A DNA stretch of 64,000 nucleotides, taken from positions 87,285 through 151,284 of the forward strand of contig NZ_FOOH01000011.1 of assembly GCF_900113135.1 (NCBI RefSeq), read 5' to 3'. The stretch comes from Salegentibacter agarivorans. Lineage in GTDB: Bacteria; Bacteroidota; Bacteroidia; Flavobacteriales; Flavobacteriaceae. The notes below the pieces were generated by a model, which worked only from the letters and a program-made list of their open reading frames with translations, was not told the DNA's origin and made no database searches. Made by a program: the position numbers and the translations under genes. This document shows positions 1 to 7,636 of the stretch, piece by piece (positions within the stretch are counted from its first letter, which is position 1; each line of letters starts with the position of its first letter).

Positions 1-1200
1 CATACTTATGTTTGCATCATCTATGGGCGCATTTAGTTTGGCTGTGCCGCGTATTCCATCAAAGAAATTAAGCATATGCGCTGTAGACATATCTCCTCCA
101 CCCCCTAAAGCTGTCCCGGCTTCATCAGATGCTGAATTGTATTCTTTAATTATTTCACCATTTCTATTGGTAAGCACATATTTCTCACGGTCTACAAATA
201 CGCCACCATCGGTACCATAAATTATGGTGCCGCGGCCGCCACCGTAGGTATCGTAGGCATTTCGGCTTTTACCATCCCACTGAATAACCTTATTGTCTGC
301 AAACTTAAAAGTAGCCTCCATGGTATCGTACATTTCCCAGCCGTCATCTTTAAAATGTCGTTTTCCTGATTGTACATCGGTGCGTAGCGGGATTCCAACC
401 TGTAATGCCCAACGTGCTACATCCATTTCGTGGGTTCCGTTATTTCCGGATTCGGCTGTACCATAATTATAACCATACCAGTGCCAGTTATAATCCCAGG
501 TTTCTTCAGTGTATTCTCTTCTTGGTGCCGGTCCCTGCCATAAATCCCAATCTAATCCATGCGGAACAGATGCTTTTTTCTGATTTGGCACCTCGCCACG
601 TGCATTTGTATAAAATGCCACTGCTTTATAAACTTCACCAATCGCCCCCTCGTGAATATCCTTTATAATTTCAATCGTATGATTTGAAGAGCGTTGCTGA
701 TTTCCCATTTGCACCACTTTTCCATATTTCTTAGTAGCTTCTACCAGCAGTTCATTTTCAAACATATTATGGCTGGAAGGTTTTTCAACATACACATGCT
801 TCCCGGCTTTCATTGCCATAATAGAGCCCGGGGTGTGCCAATGATCTGGTGTAGCGTTAATAATGGCATCTACCTTTTTATCGTCAAAAACTTTACGAAT
901 ATCGTTTTCAAGTTTTGGTTTGTAATCTATATGTTCTGAAAAACGCTCTAATGCATTTACCCGCTGACTTTCCATCACGTCGCATAAATACAGGAGTTCT
1001 ACATTAGAATCTTTGCGAGCAATAGGATCAAAATAAGCACCTAACCTTCTTCCCAAACCGGCTATAGCCACATTAATCCTATCGTTAGAACCTATAATTT
1101 TGCGGTAGCTTTTAGCGCTCATTGCCATTGCCGAACTTCCAACTGCAAGAGCAGTTCCGCCTAAAGCTGTTTTTTTTATAAAATCTCTTCGTGAATTCAT
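1..1200 (-). CDS. Gfo/Idh/MocA family oxidoreductase, exported, C-terminus outside window
   Basis: The frame is open from an ATG at 1200 to the window edge, so about 400 residues are visible and the C-terminus is missing. The N-terminus has a twin-arginine type leader (Arg-Arg at residues 4-5, followed by a small hydrophobic stretch to about residue 25). A Rossmann NAD(P) motif (AIAGLGRRLG) lies near residues 45-54 and the family EKP motif near 139-141. The family oxidises or reduces sugar carbons with NAD(P). The start lies 2 bases after the stop of the upstream tandem-DUF1080 gene, so the two are translationally coupled. That pairing suggests C3 oxidation of a glycoside followed by bond cleavage; the substrate is inferred from the adjoining laminarin locus. 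Family assignment is firm. Confidence 0.9.
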   Translation of the reverse strand, partial: MNSRRDFIKKTALGGTALAVGSSAMAMSAKSYRKIIGSNDRINVAIAGLGRRLGAYFDPIARKDSNVELLYLCDVMESQRVNALERFSEHIDYKPKLENDIRKVFDDKKVDAIINATPDHWHTPGSIMAMKAGKHVYVEKPSSHNMFENELLVEATKKYGKVVQMGNQQRSSNHTIEIIKDIHEGAIGEVYKAVAFYTNARGEVPNQKKASVPHGLDWDLWQGPAPRREYTEETWDYNWHWYGYNYGTAESGNNGTHEMDVARWALQVGIPLRTDVQSGKRHFKDDGWEMYDTMEATFKFADNKVIQWDGKSRNAYDTYGGGRGTIIYGTDGGVFVDREKYVLTNRNGEIIKEYNSASDEAGTALGGGGDMSTAHMLNFFDGIRGTAKLNAPIDDANISM

Positions 1201-1202
1201 AT

Positions 1203-2561
1203 TTATTCTGCTTTGATCTTAATGTTTTTAAAACTCACTTTATTACCATGATCCTGAAGCAGAATATGGCCCTCCTCGGCTTCTCCAAAATTTGGCCAGT
1301 CTACATACTTGCTTTCAGAAACCAGCTGGCGGTACTCTTCACTTTTTCGTCTATATTCCAGCACTTTCTCGCCATTTAACCAATGTTCTACTTTTTTATC
1401 TTTTGAAACAATACGGGCGGTGTTCCATTCTCCTATTGGATTAACCGATTTAGCGAGATCGGCTTGAATTAAATCATATAAAGAAGCCATTGTTCTACTT
1501 CCCTCGTGGTTACCCAATTTGGCATCAGGATGACGTTCATCGTCAAGAATCTGGTATTCCAAACCTATTGAAGAACCCGGACCTTTATTGAGATCGGTAT
1601 CCACAAAATACTTAATGCCGGAGTTGGCACCCTCGGTAATTTTAAAATCAACTTTTAATTCAAAATCGCCATAAAGTTCTTTGGTAACGATATCCCCACC
1701 GGCTTCAGATTCTCCGCCACCGCTGGCCAACACTGTAAGTACTCCATCTTCTATTTTCCATCCTTCTTCCGGAAATTCATCTAAACGTGCACCACGCCAA
1801 CCTTCAGTGGTTTCACCATCCCATAACATTTCCCAGCCGTTATCTTTTTCAGCTGTAGTTAAACTGTTTTTGGTTTTTACAGGTTCCAGGGGAGTTTCTT
1901 TGCTATATTTCTCTAAATCTTCGGTAAGAATTTTAATGTTTTTCCACATTACTTCGGTGCCTGCCTCAGCATCTTCGCCAATGCTGTGTACCTGTAAGGC
2001 AATAAACCCTTCTGAAGTTTTATCATCTATTAAATGCGAAGCGGGAACCCCGTTTATCCAGGTTTTAATAGTGTCGCCAATGGCCTCAATTCTATAGGTA
2101 TTCCATTCGTTTTGTTTAAAAGCCTGCTGAGCTTTAGAATTTTCGCCTAAGTCCACCAACCAGCCACGGCGTGCTTCATCATAAATTCCACCGCTCCAAG
2201 CACGGTCTGAGGGATCAATTTCTACCTGATACCCGTGTACCCGACCATCCATATAATTGTCTAAACTATTGCTTCTAATTTGAATCCCGGAATTCATAGT
2301 GGGATGCAGCTTAAAATCCACCTCCAGAATAAAATCTTCGTAATTTTTATTAGTAGTAAGAAAGGTGTTGGGCGTGTTATGTTGGGTAGTGCCAATTATT
2401 GCTGAATTTTCTACCCGGTACTCGGCATCGCCACCTTTTTTAGTCCATCCATCCAGGTTTTCTTCGTTAAATAATTGGGTCCAGGGTGTCGCATCTTTTT
2501 CTGAGTCGGCACAGCTTGTGAATACCAATGCTGAAAACAGGAAAATAAAAAGGTTTCTCAT
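1203..2561 (-). CDS. Lipoprotein with two DUF1080 (3-keto-disaccharide hydrolase-like) domains
   Basis: This 452-residue protein starts at the ATG at 2561. The frame extends 20 codons further upstream, but only this start gives a lipoprotein leader (hydrophobic run ending in TSC, Cys17). Two copies of the DUF1080 concanavalin-like fold follow, about residues 25-215 and 245-450. Each has the family signature of a W-T/W-R strand near its start and an N-S-G-I turn (MNSGIQIRS, ANSGIKYF). Members act on 3-keto glycosides. A double-domain version next to a Gfo/Idh gene suggests a periplasmic or surface enzyme cleaving 3-keto-gluco-oligosaccharides. Whether both domains are catalytic cannot be told from the sequence. 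It has its own promoter after a terminator. Confidence 0.85.
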   Translation of the reverse strand: MRNLFIFLFSALVFTSCADSEKDATPWTQLFNEENLDGWTKKGGDAEYRVENSAIIGTTQHNTPNTFLTTNKNYEDFILEVDFKLHPTMNSGIQIRSNSLDNYMDGRVHGYQVEIDPSDRAWSGGIYDEARRGWLVDLGENSKAQQAFKQNEWNTYRIEAIGDTIKTWINGVPASHLIDDKTSEGFIALQVHSIGEDAEAGTEVMWKNIKILTEDLEKYSKETPLEPVKTKNSLTTAEKDNGWEMLWDGETTEGWRGARLDEFPEEGWKIEDGVLTVLASGGGESEAGGDIVTKELYGDFELKVDFKITEGANSGIKYFVDTDLNKGPGSSIGLEYQILDDERHPDAKLGNHEGSRTMASLYDLIQADLAKSVNPIGEWNTARIVSKDKKVEHWLNGEKVLEYRRKSEEYRQLVSESKYVDWPNFGEAEEGHILLQDHGNKVSFKNIKIKAE

Positions 2562-2584
2562 AAGGTAGGATTTAAAATATCTGT

Positions 2585-2616
2585 AAAATATACATAAATT
2601 ATTAATCACCAGCCAA
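2585..2616 (-). promoter_or_regulatory. Candidate flavobacterial promoter for the DUF1080-Gfo/Idh pair
   Basis: On the minus strand a TTG (2616-2614) is followed after 21 bases by TATATTTT (2592-2585), one mismatch from the Bacteroidota -7 box TAnnTTTG. It lies between the terminator of the GH3-GH16 unit and the DUF1080 start at 2561. This is pattern matching only. Confidence 0.45.
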
Positions 2617-2621
2617 TTCAT

Positions 2622-2662
2622 TAAAATAAAAGGCCAGCATACGCTACTGGTATGCCGGCCTT
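2622..2662 (-). terminator. Rho-independent terminator after GH16
   Basis: Arms 2630-2642 and 2650-2662 pair over 13 positions with one mismatch around a 7-base loop. On the minus strand the hairpin is followed by TTTTATTTT. It closes the GH3-GH16 transcript about 22 bases past the GH16 stop and separates it from the DUF1080-Gfo/Idh pair. Confidence 0.85.
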
Positions 2663-2684
2663 ACTAAAAAAGGGGGGGGGATTT

Positions 2685-3443
2685 TTATTTATAAACCTTT
2701 ACATAATCTATTAAAAACTGCTTCGGAAAAATAGAATCATCAACTTCTGGCCCACCAAAATTACCGCCTACTGCAAGATTCAATAAGAAATAAAACGGGT
2801 GCCTGTATGGGTATGTTTCCTCATTCTTTTCTGAAGGAGAAAATGTATAGGTTTTTTCACCGTCAATATAAAAAGTGATCGCATCCTCCGTCCAGTTCAT
2901 TTTAAACACGCGAAATTCTGAAGTTGCATTTTTTACCGGCGTGGTTTTAATGTTTTCGGTATCACCGTGGCTTGCTGGAGTGTGCAGCGCATTATGAATA
3001 GTGTCGGGCTGTCTCCCTACAAATTCCATAATATCAATTTCACCGGAAGCCGGCCAGCCTACCACATCAATATTATCTCCAAGCATCCAGATTGCCGGCC
3101 AAAGTCCGTGGCCATCGGGTAATTTTGCTCTTACCTCAACAGTACCGTACTGAAACTCAAATTTATCTTTGGTATTTACTTTCCCACTGTAATACTTATC
3201 CCCAACTTTATCGGCAGTAAGTACTAAATTCCCGTCTTTTACCTCTACATAATCTTCGCTATAAATCTGGCGCTCATTATTTCCCCATCCGCAAAGATCG
3301 GGACAACCGTCACCGGTTTCGTAGCTCCAGTTTTCCATATTCAGCGAATCGCCTTCAAAATCTTCTTCCCAAATTAATTCCTGAGCAGAAACCTGCAAAC
3401 CCGCACATAGAACCGCGCTCAATATTATATTCTTTTTTTTCAT
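2685..3443 (-). CDS. Secreted GH16 laminarinase-type endo-beta-1,3-glucanase
   Basis: This is a single-domain 252-residue GH16 enzyme with a signal peptide (about residues 1-20, ending VSAQ). The GH16 catalytic motif GEIDIMEFVG is at residues 134-143: Glu135 is the nucleophile and Glu140 the acid/base. The extra Met between Asp and the second Glu is the beta-bulge form typical of laminarinases rather than agarases or carrageenases. The C-terminus ends in the usual IDYVKVYK strand. It starts 2 bases after the GH3 stop, so it is coupled to the beta-glucosidase. It is shorter than the PKD-bearing GH16 at 5978-7624 and has no lipobox, so it is probably periplasmic or freely secreted. A C9 tract (minus strand) lies just past its stop codon. 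Confidence 0.93.
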   Translation of the reverse strand: MKKKNIILSAVLCAGLQVSAQELIWEEDFEGDSLNMENWSYETGDGCPDLCGWGNNERQIYSEDYVEVKDGNLVLTADKVGDKYYSGKVNTKDKFEFQYGTVEVRAKLPDGHGLWPAIWMLGDNIDVVGWPASGEIDIMEFVGRQPDTIHNALHTPASHGDTENIKTTPVKNATSEFRVFKMNWTEDAITFYIDGEKTYTFSPSEKNEETYPYRHPFYFLLNLAVGGNFGGPEVDDSIFPKQFLIDYVKVYK

Positions 3444-3445
3444 CT

Positions 3446-5722
3446 TTATTTTTTTAAACTGAATGTAGCTTTTTGAAGATCTCTAGAATTCCCGCCTATA
3501 AAAACTTCAAATTCCCCGGCCTCAGATTCCCATTTTCTATTGGCGTTATAAAACTGAAGCATTTCTTCATCTATCTCGAAAGTGACCGTTTTAGATTCCC
3601 CGGGAGCTAAGTTTACCGCTTCAAAACCTTTAAGTTCCTTTACAGGCCTGGTTGTGCTCGCCACAAGATCTCTTAAGTAAAGCTGAACGATCTCTTTTCC
3701 TTCAACGTTTCCAATGTTGCTTAAAGTTATGCTTGCCTCGATACTTCCATTGGCATCCATTTCTTCTGAAGAAAGTTGCAAATCCCCATATTCGAAATCG
3801 GTATAACTAAGTCCGAAACCAAAAGGATAAAGTGCATCTTTCTTTTCATCGGTGTATCCTGAATAAGTCACATGTGTGGGATTGGATGGTCTTCCCGTAC
3901 TTTTTTGATTATAATAAAGCGGTTCCTGGCCTACGGCTCGCGGAAAAGAAACCGGAAGTTTTCCCGAAGGATTGTAATCTCCCAGTAAAACATCGGCAAT
4001 TGCATTTCCGCTTTCAGAACCTAATTGCCAGGCTTCAACAATAGCCGGAATATTTTCTGCTGCCCAGGTAATTTCCAAAGGTCTGCCGTTGATTAAAACC
4101 AAGACAACATTTTGATTCACTTTATAAATTTCTTCCAGCAATTCCTGCTGAACTCCGGCCAAACCAATATTTACCTGGCTTCTTCCTTCACCGGTTTGAA
4201 AAGCATCTTCTCCCAGTGCCACAATCACCAAATCGGCTTCTGAAGCGGTATTAATCGCTTCTTCAAACCCCGATTTATCGGTTTCATTAATTTCAAGAGG
4301 CATTAAAAAGCTTCGTTCCCCAACGCCCAGGTCGGCTCCTTTAGCATAAGAGATTTCAACATTTTCATCGTTATTATTTTGCAAACCTTCCAGCAAGGAA
4401 ACAGCTGAATTAGCTTCTCCCTGTGCTCTCCAGTTTCCAATTGGAGTATCTTTATCATCGGCCCACGGGCCAATAACAGCAATCTTTTTGACGAATTCTT
4501 TTATTGGAAGTAAATCTTTTTCATTCTTCAGCAGCACAATAGATTTTTTCGCCACGTCGCGAGCTACAGCTTTATGTTCTTCAAAAGATATCTGGTCTAA
4601 AAGATTGGCATTAGAATATAAATAAGGATCATCAAAAAGTCCGAGTTTAAATTTTACCCTTAGCACTCTTTTCACCGCATCATTTATATAATCTTCGCTT
4701 ACTTCTCCTTCTTCAACCAAATCTACGAGGCTAGACTCGTAAGCGCCACCTTCCATATCCATATCGCTACCGGCATTTAAGGCGATTTTAGCAGCTTCCT
4801 TTTTATCTTTTGCAATTCCGTGAGCAATCATTTCTGGAATAGAACCCCAATCTGAAACTACAAATCCGTTCCAGTCCCAATCCCGTTTAAGAATATCTCT
4901 TTGTAGGGTTTTATGCCCGGTTGCGGGGATTCCGTCTAAATCGTTAAAAGCGTTCATAAAAGTAGCAACTCCTGCATCGGCTGCTGCTTTAAATGGAGGA
5001 AGAATAGTATTATGCAGTTCGTTCTCTCCAATGTGCACCGTATTATAATCCCGGCCGGCTTCACCAAAACCGTAACCTGCAAAATGCTTGGCTGTAGCGG
5101 CTATACTGCGCGGATTTGCAAGATCTTCACTTTGATAGCCCTTTACTTTGGCTACCGCAACTTTGGAAGTTAAATAAGGATCTTCCCCAGAACCTTCCAT
5201 AATTCTTCCCCAACGCGCATCTCGAGAAACATCTATCATAGGCGAAAAAGTCCAGTTAACCCCGTTAGCCGCAGATTCTAATGCTGCAATTTCTGCCGTT
5301 CTCTCCATAGCTTCCAGGTCCCAGCTAGCTGTTTCTGCCAGCGGCACAGGAAAAATAGTAGTATACCCGTGTATTACATCATACCCGAACATCAACGGAA
5401 TTTGAAGTCGGGAGTTTTCCATTACGAGCTTTTGTGCTTCCCGGGTGGCATCTACCGAAAGTACATTAAGCATAGCACCTACTTTACCGGCTTTAAGATT
5501 TTCTTCCTTTTGTTTATTATTCATTTCAGAAGCAGGTCCCGTAAGGTCCCAACTCCCGTTATATTGTACAAGTTGTCCTACTTTTTCTTCGAGGGTCATT
5601 AACGTTAAAACCGAATCTACTTTGGCTTCTACATTTTTAACCGAACTTTTTATAGTTGAATCCTGTGCTTTGACCATAAAACAGCCTAACAGGAAACACC
5701 CTAATAAATTTAGTTTTTTCAT
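3446..5722 (-). CDS. GH3 beta-glucosidase
   Basis: This 758-residue protein releases terminal glucose from beta-gluco-oligosaccharides, here most likely laminari-oligosaccharides. I chose the ATG at 5722, not one 78 bases upstream, because it gives a clean signal peptide (hydrophobic core then VKAQ, about residue 20). The GH3 N-terminal barrel carries KHFAGYG near 212-218 and the nucleophile motif VVSDWGS with Asp291. The (alpha/beta) sandwich domain follows (about 400-620) and a fibronectin-III-like domain ends the protein (about 670-758). Length and domain order are typical of Bacteroidota periplasmic GH3. It lies directly upstream of a GH16 gene in the same transcript. Confidence 0.95.
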   Translation of the reverse strand: MKKLNLLGCFLLGCFMVKAQDSTIKSSVKNVEAKVDSVLTLMTLEEKVGQLVQYNGSWDLTGPASEMNNKQKEENLKAGKVGAMLNVLSVDATREAQKLVMENSRLQIPLMFGYDVIHGYTTIFPVPLAETASWDLEAMERTAEIAALESAANGVNWTFSPMIDVSRDARWGRIMEGSGEDPYLTSKVAVAKVKGYQSEDLANPRSIAATAKHFAGYGFGEAGRDYNTVHIGENELHNTILPPFKAAADAGVATFMNAFNDLDGIPATGHKTLQRDILKRDWDWNGFVVSDWGSIPEMIAHGIAKDKKEAAKIALNAGSDMDMEGGAYESSLVDLVEEGEVSEDYINDAVKRVLRVKFKLGLFDDPYLYSNANLLDQISFEEHKAVARDVAKKSIVLLKNEKDLLPIKEFVKKIAVIGPWADDKDTPIGNWRAQGEANSAVSLLEGLQNNNDENVEISYAKGADLGVGERSFLMPLEINETDKSGFEEAINTASEADLVIVALGEDAFQTGEGRSQVNIGLAGVQQELLEEIYKVNQNVVLVLINGRPLEITWAAENIPAIVEAWQLGSESGNAIADVLLGDYNPSGKLPVSFPRAVGQEPLYYNQKSTGRPSNPTHVTYSGYTDEKKDALYPFGFGLSYTDFEYGDLQLSSEEMDANGSIEASITLSNIGNVEGKEIVQLYLRDLVASTTRPVKELKGFEAVNLAPGESKTVTFEIDEEMLQFYNANRKWESEAGEFEVFIGGNSRDLQKATFSLKK

Positions 5723-5857
5723 AATTTGAAGTAATCTACCTCGGGACATGCCCAGGAGGCATAATTGGAAAATAAAATTTAATTGCGAGGCACAGCCCAT
5801 CTAAATAATTTGGGCAGGTCTCACCACTCCCGGCATTAAAGCGACATACGATTAGCG

Positions 5858-5961
5858 AAAAAAAAAACTGCCTGAAGTGTGTTTAAGAAGTTAAGTTTGT
5901 GGCCTACAAACAAATAATCTTCAACCGTAAATTCAGAAAACAATAACAGTAATCAGGCAGT
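5858..5961 (-). terminator. Structured terminator with a 77-base interior between outer arms
   Basis: Reading the minus strand, ACTGCCTGA (complement of 5953-5961) pairs perfectly with TCAGGCAGT (complement of 5867-5875), followed at once by ten T residues (5858-5867, sharing a base with the arm). The 77-base interior contains a perfect nested hairpin, 5895-5900 with 5906-5911, and a possible outer GAAG/CTTC pairing (5887-5890 with 5919-5922). It starts 17 bases after the stop of the PKD-GH16 gene. It should end the SusCD-PKD-GH16 transcript before the GH3 gene. The long interior is unusual for a simple terminator. Confidence 0.7.
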
Positions 5962-5977
5962 CTTATCATAAATTTTG

Positions 5978-7624
5978 TTACTCTTGATAAACCCTGATGT
6001 AATCAATTTCCATGGAGCGTTCATCAAATGCCGGATCAATCTCTCCGCCAAAAGTTCCACCCATCGCTACATTTAGAATTATAAAGAAGTCTTTATTAAA
6101 TGGAGAATCAGGATTGTTCGCATAAGTATGGTATACTTCACCGTCTACAAGAAATAGTATCCTTTCGGGAGACCATTCTACCGTATAGGTATGGAATTCG
6201 TCACTTACACCGGGAACTTCTATAGAACTCCCATCAGCATTTCCACCAGATCGACCCGGATAATGAAGGGTACCATGAATTATATCCTGTTGGTTTCCCA
6301 CGTGCTCCATAATATCTATCTCACCAGTTTCAGGCCAACCCACTTCATCAAAATCAGATCCCAGCATCCAAATTGCAGGCCAGGTTCCGGCTCCTTCAGG
6401 TAACTTAGCACGAGCTTCTACTCTTCCGTATTGAAATTCAAAATTGTCTTTTGTAGTTATTCTTGAAGATGAATAATCAAAGCCGTTGGTTTCTTCTGCC
6501 TTTGCAGTAATTACCAGGTTTCCATTTTCTATTATTGCGTTATCCTCGGTATAATATTGAGATTCCTGGTTTCCCCAACCACCATTATTACCGATCTCAA
6601 AATTCCAGATACTGCTATCTACAGGGCCATCGGTATCAAAATCCTGTTCCCAAACAAGATTTTCATATTCGGTTTGAAATTCTTCAGGCTCTTCTTCTCC
6701 GCCCTGGGAAGTGGTAAATTTTAAATACCAGGCCAAAGCAGGATCGTTACCCGGTATTACCCTAACATCCATTGTAGTTGGTGTAATATTAAGAACTTCG
6801 TAAGAACTTGAACCTACATAGTAGCTCATCGTTCCGCCGCCAGCGATGTTAATTACCGTACCGGTAGTAGCATCTTCTGGCAATCCAGACGTTGAAGGAG
6901 ATAGAGAAGCACTAAAGTCTCCAGTATTACTAAAATCAAGACACTGGTCTTCAGAACCATCTCCACCAAAATCACCGGTGTAAGCAACATTTACAAAGGT
7001 TTGCCCATTGTTATTGTAATTATAAACTATATTATCATTTTCGTTCAGGCTAAACGTCATTTCATCGGTATAGAAACAAGAACTAACATCTGCGCCGGCT
7101 TTTTCAAAAGGAGCAGCGGCATAATATATAGGAGCCGTAAATCCTTCTCCAGAGCTTGGCCCAACTCCCAGGTGAGCCGGCTGTGAAGCTGCTACATACC
7201 AGGTTTTTGAACTTCCGCCGGTAAGCAATTCCTTAGTTTCCGGATCGCTAAAATCACTAAAGACAGTTACGGTGGTGGTCATATTCGAGGAAACTCCCCC
7301 TGTACCAGATGCCACAACTGTTACTGTATAATCATTTACACCGTTCTCGTTAAAACTATGGGTGGTTTCTCCAGAAGCAGAAACTTCTTCAAAACCATCA
7401 CCATAAATAAACTTGTAGGTCATGGCGTTATCGGCGCTGGCGCTAAAACTTACCGCTCCACTACCGTCGCCATTAGGCATTTCCTCAGTTTGCCCTACCA
7501 CTTCAGCGCTAACACTAAGGTTAGAAGGTGTGGTAATATCACCTATATCATAATCGTCGTTGGAACAGGCGCTGAAAAAAACCAGCGAAAGTACCGCAAG
7601 ACTTGTTTTAAATATATTTTTCAT
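5978..7624 (-). CDS. PKD-GH16 laminarinase lipoprotein
   Basis: This 548-residue surface or periplasmic lipoprotein has its lipobox at FFSAC (Cys20). A PKD domain follows (about 37-125), then a middle region of about 180 residues (130-315) that resembles glycan-binding domains of Sus-associated lipoproteins, then a GH16 catalytic domain (about 325-548). The catalytic motif GEIDIMEHVG is at 434-443, with Glu435 nucleophile and Glu440 acid/base. It is the last gene of the SusC-SusD-PKD-GH16 run, 12 bases after the PKD lipoprotein. As a lipidated enzyme it probably makes the first cuts in beta-1,3-glucan at the cell surface, feeding SusCD. The role is inferred from the family and the neighbours. 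Confidence 0.93.
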   Translation of the reverse strand: MKNIFKTSLAVLSLVFFSACSNDDYDIGDITTPSNLSVSAEVVGQTEEMPNGDGSGAVSFSASADNAMTYKFIYGDGFEEVSASGETTHSFNENGVNDYTVTVVASGTGGVSSNMTTTVTVFSDFSDPETKELLTGGSSKTWYVAASQPAHLGVGPSSGEGFTAPIYYAAAPFEKAGADVSSCFYTDEMTFSLNENDNIVYNYNNNGQTFVNVAYTGDFGGDGSEDQCLDFSNTGDFSASLSPSTSGLPEDATTGTVINIAGGGTMSYYVGSSSYEVLNITPTTMDVRVIPGNDPALAWYLKFTTSQGGEEEPEEFQTEYENLVWEQDFDTDGPVDSSIWNFEIGNNGGWGNQESQYYTEDNAIIENGNLVITAKAEETNGFDYSSSRITTKDNFEFQYGRVEARAKLPEGAGTWPAIWMLGSDFDEVGWPETGEIDIMEHVGNQQDIIHGTLHYPGRSGGNADGSSIEVPGVSDEFHTYTVEWSPERILFLVDGEVYHTYANNPDSPFNKDFFIILNVAMGGTFGGEIDPAFDERSMEIDYIRVYQE

Positions 7625-7636
7625 TTGTGTTCTTTT

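Noticed and set aside
1681..2097. Long plus-strand open frame inside the tandem-DUF1080 gene
   Set aside because: It lies wholly antisense to a well-supported gene, has low-complexity Ser/Pro content, no family match and no ribosome-binding context.
5723..5800. Upstream ATG of the GH3 gene adding 26 residues
   Set aside because: The extra residues put a second unrelated leader before a perfect signal peptide; the ATG at 5722 is the better start.
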